In this document: positions 35,783-45,841 of the stretch, piece by piece
Layout: each line of letters opens with the position of its first letter
Numbering within the stretch: position 1 is the stretch's first letter
Source of the DNA: Harmothoe impar
Lineage: Eukaryota > Annelida > Polychaeta > Phyllodocida > Polynoidae
Length of the DNA stretch: 64,000 bases
Assembly (NCBI GenBank): GCA_947462335.1
Contig: OX381707.1
Location: forward strand, 32,043,618-32,107,617
Direction of reading: 5' to 3'
Translations under genes and position numbers: made by a program
The notes under the pieces: model-generated
Database searches by the model: none
Told to the model about the DNA's origin: nothing
The model's input: the letters and a program-made list of their open reading frames with translations, nothing else

Positions 35783-37414
35783 TTCCTAGATAAGGGATAA
35801 GATGTGGTCAATATCCAGTATACTGTGACAGATCATGACATTCTATAATATATCACAGAGCTTGAAGGCAGCATACAGGTAGGCCTGCATGGGCATTTGA
35901 AGGCCTTGAGAATGTACTGTAAAGCAATTCATAATGAATGGATTTCATATATCGAAATATGGCCTTTTAAGCTATCAGAAACTCTCTTTTATACCTTTTT
36001 ATATACTATATTTTGATATCTAAATATGGCTTTTTATGCTACCAGAAAGGTCGTTTAATATCCTTAGGACTACCAGTACTTTCTGGAGGCGCACTGCCAT
36101 AGCGTATTGTTTCCAATGCGAATGCAAAAATCTTGGCTTTCAGGGAACCTTTTTACTATAGGGCCCAGTTGGGACTGGGGCTGGTAGCGGCGGCCCGCAC
36201 TGATAAGAGCTGATAAGACTTACTAGTCTGTCCCCTGTTTGTCCCCTATTTGTACCCATCATGGTATGTCTTATCAGTGGGTTTAACCTCAACCAGCAAA
36301 ATTTAAAATGGCGGACGCACTGGGCATAGCTCCAGATCTCTATACACATTGGCCCGCTATGGCAATGCTAAGGATATAGGGGCCTACCGTAATATTTCTT
36401 TAAGAGGATGTTGGATATAAGGATATTGGAATTACAGGAGTAATTTTGATTATAAAAGACCAATTCTCAGTCCCCCCTAACCCCCTACAAATCTACAATA
36501 ATAAAGTTTGTTTAAACACTTGACATGTTAGCCTGTTCCTATTTCTCCAGGTGAAAATGTCTGGCTCAGGAGGCAGGTGTGATTGACCCGTCAATGGACG
36601 TTTTAGTCTGGAGGCCAGGAGCTAGGTCTAGGAGCGAATTATGTTTTTTTTGGGGGGGATTCTGCCTCGTGAAACCCCACCGAACACAAGCTGGCATAGC
36701 TGGGGAAATTCTGTAAAAGACATTTTCCAATATGGCCCCTGAGAAGATGATAACATTCAGAAAAAATTTAATCTCTCCTGCTTGATTTCACCACCAAATA
36801 CTATGGTTACAAGGTCATGCGGTCATGATCTATCAATACAAAAGTGATTCAAGGTCAAGGCCAAGGTCAATTCAGAAGTAAAACTTCATTATCTCACATT
36901 TTTCATTCAAATCAATTGAATATATAGGGGAGAGAGGGGCACATTGACCACCTGGGCATTGACCACTGACTCTCTATTCCTTTGAGAATTTTCCAGCAGT
37001 TTGCCTACCACATTACCCCCTTATACAAACGGTTCAGAGCAGCAGCATCATATTTATCATGCTAAGGAGCAACTCAGACAACATTGAAGATTTATTGCCT
37101 TGAAAGTAAATATTTGCAATAGTTTAACTTTTATTCTTTTGTTGTTACAAACATTGCTGGCTAAAGATCTGTATGGAGGTCAAAGTATACATCTAACTGC
37201 TTCAATAGAACCTCATTCACCCCTGAGCGTATGATGTAATGTGAATCACATCAACATTATCCATGATGACCGGCATGGGGTATATTGAACCACAAATATT
37301 TGGGCACCTTGAACTATGCTCTTGAAGTACTAGTTCTATCATTTAACACATATGCACCTGTGCATTTTAGTGCATAGAAGGACAAGGTATCAGTGCTCCT
37401 CACCAGGAAGGCGT
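35783..37414. other. no gene seen
   Basis: Anonymous sequence with some direct repeats such as caaggtcaaggccaaggtca near 36850. No RT remnant was found here on the minus strand, which matters for the broken LINE at 43.96-45.84 kb. Confidence 0.3.
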
Positions 37415-37790
37415 TTAACCGTATCATACGGAGGGTCCGTATGTGCTATTTTTGCATTTCAGTTCATTTTTGCGTTTCAGCTCAACATGTCCGCATCTTA
37501 CGGAAAAAGATACGGAGGCCGTATGTACATATGGCCCTCCGTATTCACATACGGCGATAATTGCGTTTCAGCTCAACATGCGGAGCACAAAAATTCCACA
37601 TCTTTGGCGTATTTAGTACAAGATATACAGAGGGGTAGGGGGGGGGGGGTGCTATGTCAAAAAATGTACATATACCCTGTTTTTTAGGGCCGTATGTGTG
37701 TTTGGTCGGCCGTATGTCAATTCTGCACTGTATGTATTTGCCAAATTCAGCGACCTTCACCTTGGCCCTTGACCCTTGACCCTTGACCCC
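37415..37790. repeat. CGTATG-rich subterminal region of the Harbinger element
   Basis: The motif cgtatg/catacg and tacgga variants occur at least ten times in both orientations. The string tgcgtttcagctcaacatg occurs twice, about 93 bases apart (37472 and 37563). Clustered short repeats upstream of a transposase gene fit subterminal transposase-binding DNA of a DNA transposon (inference). A tandem gacccttgacccttgac follows directly before the gene. Confidence 0.45.
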
Positions 37791-37800
37791 GATATATTTT
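37791..37800 (+). promoter_or_regulatory. TATA-like box before the transposase
   Basis: The string gatatatttt lies 25-35 bases before the transposase ATG, directly after a gaccctt tandem tract. The spacing would imply a very short leader. Confidence 0.3.
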
Positions 37801-37825
37801 GGCGCACTATTTGGATAGAGCCAAG

Positions 37826-39941
37826 ATGGGTCCTAGAATAGGGTATGTTTTTCAAACTGAAAGAGAGTACTACAAGCGGGTGGATCCCTTCATAAAGTAT
37901 GGAGACAAGAAATTCCTACAGCGATACCGCCTTACAAAGGAAATCACAAAATGCCTGATAAAAGACTATGTGGACAGCCTAGAGGACAAGCTGTTGCGGG
38001 GCAAACATGCTGTACCACATAGGATAAAGGTACCACCCCTACACCCCACTTTCCCTTTATAATATATGGCTATCTATCTTCCCTTGTTCCTTTATTCTTT
38101 TTTTTTCTCCATTTTTATTATGTTTGATTGTGGCTTCTGCCCTGCACTCATACTATGCTATGTATAGTGTTATGCATTTTGCATATACATGAGTTATGTT
38201 CCCTTCATATGTCATATGACTGAATGTATTGAACTATCCCAAATGAAATAAAACAAGGCAGTAATTAAAGTGTAACAAAATGATTTTTTATTTTCAAACA
38301 GTTCTGTGTAGCTATACGCTACTTTGCGATGGGGTCAAACTACACCGACATTGCGGATGTGCACGGTGTGTCCCGCAGTACCGTATGCAGAGCAGTCAAG
38401 TCAGTTTCTGACTTCTTTCATCACAACCTTGCCCGATATGTCAGCTGGCCAGACAGCACGAACGAGAAAGCTAACCTGGCGTATCGTTGGTACAAGAAAA
38501 TGAAGAAACCCAAACTGTTCGGACTAGTTGACGGTACTCACGTACCAATAGCCTGCCCTAGGGGTTATACCCGTGACGAAAACCAATACTACTGCTACAA
38601 AGGCTATTATAGTATAAACGCCATGGTGAGTAAAATCAAAGTACACAAAAAACATGAAACTTTGCATGCATAACATATGTTGTCCCTATTTGAAAAACAA
38701 GTAGAGCACAATCTTATCGCTATATAACACTTGACTTAGATTCTATATGTACCTTTGAACGGGTAAACATAAAAAAATTTCACACACATGTAACCCAAAA
38801 ATGGAATGTTATATTTTGCAGATCATATGTGATCTGGACGGGATCGTTCGTCATGTGGACGCGTCATACCCAGGCTCCCAGAACGACATTTACATAATGA
38901 ACGGAAGTGAAATCAAGTTCCTGGGGGAGAGAAATGATTTCAAAGGGTTCTTCCTGTTGGGAGATTCTGGGTAAGTAAAAAAATATAATTTTCCTATCCC
39001 CTGACTTTGGCATATCAGTGTAATACTTAGTCCTTACAGTACAAGTAAAAACCAAGATATATATATGTTGTATGACCTGACTTTGGCATAGCACAGTAAT
39101 ACTTTGTCCTAAGACAAAAAGTTTTATCAAAAATATACATGTTGTTTCTCTCACTCATTTCTCCATGTCATACAGAAATATAGCACACACTTTGTGCTAC
39201 TACAGATACGTCTTGACAGACTACCTGCTAACTCCGACCAAAGTAGAGTACACCGCTGACGATGTGGCCTATAACAAATGGCACCGTAAGACCAGATCTT
39301 TGGTGGAGCGAGTGATCGGAAACGTTAAGCAGCGTTGGAGGTAATATCACTTAACATGTTGCATCTCATATCATAAAATACTCCACAGCTGGCTAGGGTA
39401 GTACCACATCACCCAATGCCCACATTTATCTCCTCTTTCTAATACACATAATACTATGACACTGTAGAACTGTGTACATCAAAACAGCCTGTCCAGTAAT
39501 CCTTCATATAACACATGTACCTCTGTACATTCTGCCATGATCCTTCTGATATATACCTAATATTAAAAGAGACATGTTAAAATACAATTACATAGCACCA
39601 TACCTGATATGTCTCACAATATAAAACCCTAATACTATGTAACATTAAAATGTATCTGTTTCATTAGGTGTCTCTATACAAGTGGAGGATATCTGTTCCA
39701 CGACCCCGTACGAGCTGGGCGCATCATAGAGGCATGTGTTGCACTGAACAACTGTGCTAGAATTGCCGGACTCCCAATAAAGAAGGACTTCTACGCCAAG
39801 GATTCCTTCGTTGGATACAAAGCACCTGACGAGCAGCCCGTGAACGTGGCAGCGGGAGAACACGTCCCCTTCAATAACATGCGTAAAGAGTACATGAGCA
39901 GGTACTTCAACCTGGAGGCTGTCAAACGCGACAAGCAGTGA
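37826..39941 (+). CDS. PIF/Harbinger (HARBI1-like) DDE transposase, five exons
   Basis: Exons: 37826-38029, 38302-38625, 38822-38970, 39206-39340, 39668-39941; all junctions are GT-AG and phases match, giving 361 residues (human HARBI1 is about 350). Exon 1 is a basic N-terminal region. Exon 2 holds a helix-turn-helix (DIADVHGVSRSTVCRAVKSV) and the first catalytic Asp (LVDGTHVPI). Exon 3 ends at the second Asp in LLGDSG, completed across the junction to GDSGY. Exon 4 has LLTP and the catalytic Glu in SLVERVIGNVKQRW. The reading frame has no lesion, so recent activity is plausible. In this family the nuclease cuts DNA together with a Myb-like partner, which here lies convergent downstream. The frame opens 27 bases earlier at a TTG; the ATG at 37826 is preferred. 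Confidence 0.9.
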
Positions 39942-40104
39942 AGTTATGTTCCAACATGAACTACCTGATATACATGAATTATACATGTTCTGTACCAACA
40001 ATTTTAACGTGACATATATTTCGGTGTGTTACAGCACAGTGGAGTGTAATGACATGCAACCCCATGTATTAAACTATGTACAGTTGGACCCAGTGCGCCT
40101 ATTT

Positions 40105-43100
40105 TCACTTTGCATTTTTCCTGGTTTTGACCCGCGTGGATCTCTTGGGTAGAGTGGTGACTTCACTCTCGCTCTCCTCAGCCGATGCTAAACCTAGAAC
40201 CATTTGGACGTGTTCTTCATCTGTTACAGCCGGTTCCATGTTCTGCTCGACATCGTCCGCTACTTCTTGGATCAGGACTACCTCATCCTTATTCAGCACT
40301 TGATAGTGTGGCAGTCCACTGTCGGAATTAACGTCCTCTGTCTGTATCACTAAAAAGAAAGGAAAAAAATGTATGTAAATGTAATTAAAGCATACATTAA
40401 ATTTTACACTGTAATATATTCTGGCTCTTTTTATTCAGATACAATTGTTGATATATATGTCAAGGGGGAAAACAAATGGTTGTATCATACACTGTGGGAC
40501 CGGTTCTTACAACTCCAATCTTCTTTGAAGACATTGGCTATACAGAGATACAGTTGAAAAGAATGTTGTGATTTTCTCCCTTATTCCTACCATACACATA
40601 TGTGTGTAAATATATGAAGGGAAAAAAGATATGGTATAAAGTGATACAGTGTTGATACATGTGTACGTGTCATACATATTTTGTGCATTTTACGGTACCG
40701 TACATAAATACTTTAATATGGAACAAAAAATTTGAAATCAAAGATATGGTATTTAGCGTGCTTACCATGAGCGTTTACGACACATTTTGTTGGATGAAGC
40801 TGGGGCTTGGGGGAACACAGGTAGTTGGCCTCCTCTCCCTCTTTGGGTGGCTCGGGATGCGTCAAACTCGCTGTCATGTTTGAAGTAGATGGTACCGGGT
40901 TTCTGTTCTGATCCTCCTCCTCCGGCTCCTCCACGCTGCTCTTGTTCACTGGGAAAAGAATTACACATATACATTTAATTACCAGTGAAAAATAATAAAA
41001 TATTGTTCTATCACATATTTCTGTATTTAGAGTTGTACTTGAAACATATCAACGGATAAAATCATATTATAATCTCCTCAGCTCACGCTTTTTTGATTTG
41101 TGCAGTATATAAAAACCAGAGGATACATATAGTGAGGTGGATAAGATATGTCATACTTACATGAAATAACAGAATTCACTACATGTGCCCGGTTTAGCTT
41201 CCCCTGTGCCACCGCGAGGATCTCAAAGTTCCTAGTCAACAAAGCAAGAGCAGAGTTGGCTCTCTCGTTCTCCTGTTTATGCATGTCTGCAACGCTCTGT
41301 ACGTCCGTCATCAAGTCCTTTATACTGTTGGCTAGAGTGGTCAGAGTGTCCACCATACCCACTACGCCTGCCATCATACTTTCCTCTGCTTTCGCAACAC
41401 GGACACCCGTATTTGTGATAGCACCTCTGACTAAGTTTAGTTGTTGCACCATTGCGGCCTGTTTGCCGAGAATATGATCAGACAGTTTGCCTGTGATCGC
41501 AATAAACTCCTCATTGTTCTGCGCAGTGTTGGCAGCTGACTCTGCTGTCCAGGTATCTAGCTGCTCTTGTTGTTTCTTGGCGATTTGCTTCGCATTGTCA
41601 GATACAGCTATCATGACAGTTTTGGTGCTGTCTTTCATTTCCCGGTTACACCTGGCCATATCCTGCTGGCAGTTGGCCTGGTCATCCGCCATTGTCTTCA
41701 AGTTATCTCTGAAAGCCAATGTGACTTTTTCCATTTCTTTCCTTATAGCTTCACTGAAATCCTCCTGTGCTTTTTCCTCCGTAAAAGATTTGAATGGGGC
41801 TTTCCGGTTAGCAGATGCGGTGCGTTGTATACGGGACAAGGCAGGAGTGTTCTGTGGGGTTTTTATTGGTACAAATTCAGGTTCTATTTCGTCTTCTTCT
41901 ATTTCTATGGGATCTGGTAGAACAGGCTCTGCAGGGGGGGGTTTATGTATTGGGGTACTGGTTTCATAGTTCCCTTTCAGCGCCAAATGTATCAGCTCGG
42001 CTACCTCCTCCTCTGAGTAATGCTTCTTGTTGGCGTCATCCGTGTCCACATGTGAAACGGGACCCGGAGAAGAGTGTTGAGAAGTTAAGTCAATCTCCTC
42101 CTCGTTCAAAATGGAAGAGAAAGATGGTCTCCTCCCCCGTACACGGTCAGGTTTCTTCTGCATGCTTGGACCAGGCTGAGCAGTACAGTGAGCAGTATCA
42201 GCAGTAGAAGGGTTAGACGGAGGTTTTGTAGTAGGTTTAGCAGCAGGTTTGGGAAGCACTGCAGGCTCTGCCTGATTTGTTTTGGGAGGTATAACTTTTA
42301 ACTTCAGTGTCTTGAGTGCCATAGCCAATTTCGACTCTCCGCTACTTCTTCCGGAGGACATAAGAAGGGATTCAGTTTTGGATACTTTTTTCTTTTTGCT
42401 GCCTTCCGGATCGGCTGTTTTGGCATTTATTCTGGTGACTAAATCTAACATGTCTCTGCGGGAAATACGTTGAATAGGAGACCGGTCTTGATCCCCGAAC
42501 ATGGCGTTACATGCTTCTGAAGTGGACACGTCATCTGGCTCAGCTTGCAGGGCAGCGGGCCGTGGGTCTGGAACCTCTTTCTACTCCTCCTCCTCTCCAC
42601 TTTCCTCCCCAGCGGCCGTGTCTTCCTCTGTGGATAGAACAATACATGTAATACACCATTAGTTTTGAGTTGGTATATGTTGTAAGTTAAATAGAACTAG
42701 CTGCATCATATAGATGTCCAATATGGTATAACTTTAGGGAAAGTAGGTTCATCTCTGGTGTGTTTGTAAGCCATCTTATTACCGTATAATAAACAGACAA
42801 ACAATATATTCCACAGGAATCAATGCAGAATGAAATATAGGATAAAATACTGCAGACAAAAAGAATGTTACAATCAGCTATTATGTCAATGTATTTAGAC
42901 TTGTCTACAGCACAGAGGTAAAACATGAAAAAGGGAAGATACCTCCACATACCTCTGTGGGGTATTTTATTTTTGGGTAAAAAGATTCAAACATATCTCA
43001 CCCTCGTCGTCTTTGAGCCTGTCCCCATCGGCTATAGCAGCTAGTGCGGAAGAGGGCAGACCCATAGCGGCATAGTCGGTCTTTGATGCTCGGTCGGGAT

Positions 43101-43761
43101 CGTAACAGGAAACGAACCGCCCGCCCCCTTTTACACTGGGAGGCTGCATTCCTTCGATCCCTATAGCACAGTAAAATAAAAGATTGAATTAAAACTGTAT
43201 TCTTTTCAGCTGTACGATGTGTTTAACATATGGTATGTGGCGTTGCTTCAATTAAAATGATACGCAGTACAAATGAAGGAAATTAAATCTGGGCACTTGA
43301 GGTGGAGTATACAGGAAGGAGATATATCATGCGGTTTGGCTGAATGCTCACCTAGGATTACTTCTTTTCCCGCATAATCGCATGCGGCCTGCTCCAGTTC
43401 ATTGAGCTGGTCTTTCTCATCCCTCTGTCCACTTCCCGTCTTGTATTTCATATCTGTCAGTTGACGCTATAGAAAAAAACATAAATAAGATTAGAATGAT
43501 ATAGAGCAAGGTGTGGTAAGAAGGTAGGTAACACAGGTCATAATGAGACTGGATATCTTAAACAAAGGCATAATTTTTGGCATCATATGTTGATATATTT
43601 TTTGATAGCTCTGGTTAAATAAATTAAAATAAAAAATGTGAGACATTTCAAGAAGCATATCTGTATGCGTACCTTCCTCTTGCTCTCCTGCACAAAGTAT
43701 TTGAGCTTGTTTTGACACTTTGTTACGTCTCGGTCGCGCCCACCGTTCACTGCCACATAGT
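40105..43761 (-). pseudogene. Harbinger Myb/SANT-like accessory gene, broken
   Basis: Six minus-strand exons join with GT-AG sites and consistent phase: 43761-43673, 43466-43352, 43160-43002, 42627-41161, 40948-40766 and 40349-40105 (stop 40107-40105). The first contains GGRDRDVTKCQNKLKYFVQE, like the third helix of the Myb/SANT (MADF-type) domain. The large fourth exon has a basic/Pro-rich region, then a long helical coiled-coil region. The last exon ends basic (TRVKTRKNAK). In-frame TAG at 42583-42581 interrupts an acidic run (GEEEE*KEV). The exon with the N-terminal half of the Myb domain was not found; broken LINE sequence lies where it should be. In the family, this protein carries the transposase into the nucleus and onto DNA. 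Confidence 0.75.
42581..42583 (-). other. in-frame TAG in the accessory gene
   Basis: The codon lies within GAG-GAG-GAG-GAG-TAG-AAA-GAG; one base change from GAG would produce it. The phase on both sides is the same, and the 488-codon exon after it is open. It is either a recent nonsense mutation, a sequencing error or a position skipped by splicing. Confidence 0.7.
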
Positions 43762-43959
43762 CTGGCAAAAGGAGGAGATGAAAATGAAATGTGAAGTAGA
43801 TGTTTTGTTCTGTACTTTAAATAGCATGTTGTATAGTGTGACGAAGAACAGGTATAAAGGATACAGTTTATGCTAAGTATGGCAAGGGTACACACATAAC
43901 AGAGATACAACAAAATCGAAATCATACGGTATACAGGTAAAACAGCTGGGGTGATTTCC
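43762..43959 (-). other. junction between LINE remnant and Harbinger gene
   Basis: The open frame continuing from the endonuclease end becomes featureless after about 43930. The acceptor of the Myb-like exon (ttttgccag) ends at 43762. No further coding block of either element was recognised in between. Confidence 0.4.
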
Positions 43960-44605
43960 TTCAGGCTGTATTTGAGTCTAGCTTGTATTTTTACTACAAA
44001 GGTGGGCATGTGGTTGCTTATCATGTTGTCAAGTAGCCCATGTTCATATAACAATAGATGTGAACCAGGGTGGATTTACCCAGTGCGTGGTAGTGGATCA
44101 CACCAGTCTGAAGAAACCTGGTGATAAATTTAAACTTGCTGCTATTGGAGGTAGAATTGACATTCACGTCACCTAGTATACCCAGATCTCTTTTTTCAGA
44201 GAAATTGTGTGATCTCAGCATGGTTTGAAGGGTCTTGTGACAGTTCTTTGTGCTTCGTCTTGGTGGCTTATAGATACTCAGTACCACCCTACCCTATTGT
44301 ACCGGGTATGAGGTTAGAACTCCAAGACACTCAAGGTCCTTGCTTCAATGTTATAACTCTGGTATATCATAAATGAAGGACATGTAGAGGTTGTTGATGT
44401 AGATTGCAACCCCTCCTCCAGTATGTCCCAGTCCCGGGGGCAGTCATTTCTCAGTAATGTCAGTCCAGGTATCTGCATCAAGGGGGAACTCCAGAGTTAA
44501 GCCATCTCTCTAATATGCATGGGTAGTCTAGTTTGTGTATCAGCAGTCGAAGTTGATTGGTTTCCCCCAGGCTATGTGTGTTCATGCCTATCAGCCTCCT
44601 TGCTG
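43960..44605 (-). pseudogene. LINE ORF2 endonuclease domain, decayed
   Basis: The usual blocks of an exonuclease-endonuclease-phosphatase domain appear in order in shifted frames: GMNTHSLGETNQLRLL, ILERWLN (usual TETWL), GGGVAIYINN, SIYKPPRRS, LGDVNVN and DNMISNHMPTF (usual SDH). Lesions seen: a frame change at a CCCCC run near 44480, four in-frame stops in the following frame (near 44445, two near 44360 and one near 44300), and a second frame change near 44040. No RT domain follows. In LINEs this domain nicks the target DNA. Confidence 0.7.
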
Positions 44606-45070
44606 TCGCCTATATATACTTGAAGCTGCAGTAAGGCATCTTTGCTTGTGGCTCTGTATATTCTCAACTTGTTTATAATTAATTCTACCTATTCCTGCAC
44701 CTATGCCCCAGTGTCGACTTCCAGTTGTCTCAAGGAGCAGACGCGTTTTTGTCGACCTTAATATCTCCCTGAGCTGCTCGTCCTGCTCATACTTGCACAC
44801 ATTGAGCTCATGTAGTATCCTCTCATCTTGACTTCTCCAGTCTGGGCAGTCGATGAGCATAGCTAAATTCATTGCTCGTAAGGCAGTGTGGGAGTCCATA
44901 ATGTCGCTGGCTTTCCCTTCTGCCCCAGCACCTGCAAACAGTGCTTTTTGGTGGGATAATCCTTGTTCCACTGAGCTGTATACATGGCCGTTGTACTTAA
45001 TTTGACAAGGGAAAAAGTTGCTCAAGGGTGCCAGGTGGGAGTTATATGCCACATATGTATCAGTAACCAT
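44591..45070 (-). CDS. NADAR-domain protein (YbiA-like) inside a LINE
   Basis: An intact 159-residue frame, close to the length of bacterial YbiA. The family blocks are visible in order: APLSNFFPCQI (about 15-25), VYSSVEQGLSHQKALF (about 30-46), a middle helix region with DCPDWRSQDERIL (about 74-86), LREILRSTKTRLLLETTG (about 98-115) and HWGIGAGIG (about 118-126). NADAR proteins act on N-glycosidic bonds of NAD/ADP-ribose or riboflavin-precursor compounds, and some remove ADP-ribose from guanine bases. Lying between ORF1 and the endonuclease on the same strand, it is probably part of the retrotransposon: either a separate ORF or the N-terminus of ORF2, since the endonuclease frame begins at its stop. 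A host gene that captured ORF1 is the alternative. Confidence 0.85.
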   Translation of the reverse strand: MVTDTYVAYNSHLAPLSNFFPCQIKYNGHVYSSVEQGLSHQKALFAGAGAEGKASDIMDSHTALRAMNLAMLIDCPDWRSQDERILHELNVCKYEQDEQLREILRSTKTRLLLETTGSRHWGIGAGIGRINYKQVENIQSHKQRCLTAASSIYRRQQGG

Positions 45071-45088
45071 CGTTCTAGCGTTTGCTAA

Positions 45089-45841
45089 CTACAGCTCCTC
45101 AGGGAGAGATGTCAGGTTTCCATGTGGGTAGTATTTGCCCTTGTATAGAATACCTCTACCTCTCGGCTTCGCGTCTAGATTAGCATCGTGGGCTAAGCGC
45201 GCTATGGTCGACACCTCAGCCTTATGCTTCCGGATCAGGGGGTTGGAGTCTTCGCTCACATATACATGCTTGTGCTCCGGGTTGGTGTTGAGAGTACTTT
45301 TCTTTGACATCAGTCTATCTCTTGTAGAGGTCTTTAAGAACACTACTACAATGGGGCGTTTTGCAGCATTTGGTGGACCTTGTCTGTATGCGTAGTCTAA
45401 CTCATATATATCTAATTCATCATCCACCTTTTTAAGGAGACCATAGGCCACCTCGTCAGTCTTTTCTCTTGTAACAAAAGGTAATCCTTCAATAATTAGA
45501 TTCTTCCTCCTGGAGGCATGGTCCTGTATCGCTATTGAGATGCCCAACTCCTCAATCTCTAGTGTTTTGACACGTACTTGCCGCTGAGTCTTTTCCAGCT
45601 TGGACCTGAGCTGAGTCACCTCACTGTCAAGCCTCACCCTTTCAGCCTTTACTTCATGTATCTCGTCGTGAGTAAATTCTAAAGACTTGGTGGTTGCGTC
45701 ATGTTTAATTAGTAGATATTGCAGTGCTTGACTCACTTTACCTGCTATATTGTCTGTGGTAGGGCCCGAACGCAGCACCTTGGACTTGTCGAGGTCGGAT
45801 ACTAATACATTGACAGCGTCACGGTCAAGCGACTCCGCCAT
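45089..45841 (-). CDS. LINE ORF1 protein (coiled coil plus RRM-like)
   Basis: A 250-residue intact frame starts at an ATG in good context (acaacATGG). Residues of about 55-100 are heptad-like and charged, a likely coiled coil. From about 110 comes a segment typical of non-LTR retrotransposon ORF1 proteins: RRKNLIIEGLP, then AYRQGPPN, KRPIVVVFLKTSTRD, VYVSEDSNPLIRKHKAEV. Such proteins multimerise and bind retrotransposon RNA. The C-terminus ends with LTSLPEEL, and the stop is 18 bases before the NADAR start. No lesion is seen. Confidence 0.75.
   Translation of the reverse strand: MAESLDRDAVNVLVSDLDKSKVLRSGPTTDNIAGKVSQALQYLLIKHDATTKSLEFTHDEIHEVKAERVRLDSEVTQLRSKLEKTQRQVRVKTLEIEELGISIAIQDHASRRKNLIIEGLPFVTREKTDEVAYGLLKKVDDELDIYELDYAYRQGPPNAAKRPIVVVFLKTSTRDRLMSKKSTLNTNPEHKHVYVSEDSNPLIRKHKAEVSTIARLAHDANLDAKPRGRGILYKGKYYPHGNLTSLPEEL

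Larger units (their letters stand above)
37415..43930. mobile_element. PIF/Harbinger DNA transposon (ends unresolved)
   Basis: Two convergent genes define the element: a HARBI1-like DDE transposase on plus (37826-39941) and a Myb/SANT-like accessory gene on minus (40105-43761), with only 163 bases between their stop codons. This two-gene layout is the hallmark of PIF/Harbinger elements. Terminal repeats were not resolved. A weak candidate is accgtatcat at 37419-37428 against accgtatgat on the minus strand near 43928. LINE sequence abuts the right side. Confidence 0.75.
43960..45841 (-). mobile_element. 5' part of a LINE with a NADAR ORF
   Basis: On the minus strand three coding units follow each other without introns: ORF1 (45841-45089), NADAR (45070-44591) and a damaged AP-type endonuclease (about 44605-43960). 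The gap between the first two is 18 bases, and the NADAR stop overlaps the first codons of the endonuclease frame. The reverse transcriptase that should follow is absent. Loss of the 3' half is unusual, because target-primed insertion normally loses the 5' end. It abuts the Harbinger accessory gene. Confidence 0.75.

Noticed and set aside
31932..35800. Near-identical 73-78 codon ORFs on opposite strands (MRKPMKPMLF... and MMNNIGFIGF...)
   Set aside because: They are the two arms of the foldback element read on both strands; no conserved domain, and frames differ between arms.
37799..37825. Upstream TTG start for the transposase
   Set aside because: A TTG start is unlikely in an animal gene; the ATG at 37826 gives the expected length and no conserved block is lost.
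39645..40001. 118-codon minus-strand ORF
   Set aside because: Shadow of transposase exon 5 on the opposite strand.
41148..42473. Long plus-strand ORFs (109, 160, 117 and 130 codons)
   Set aside because: Shadows of the large minus-strand exon of the Harbinger accessory gene, whose splice phases fit.
43491..44054. 187-codon minus-strand ORF as a separate gene
   Set aside because: Its first third is the decayed end of the LINE endonuclease, and the rest runs through non-coding sequence and an exon of the Myb-like gene in the wrong frame.
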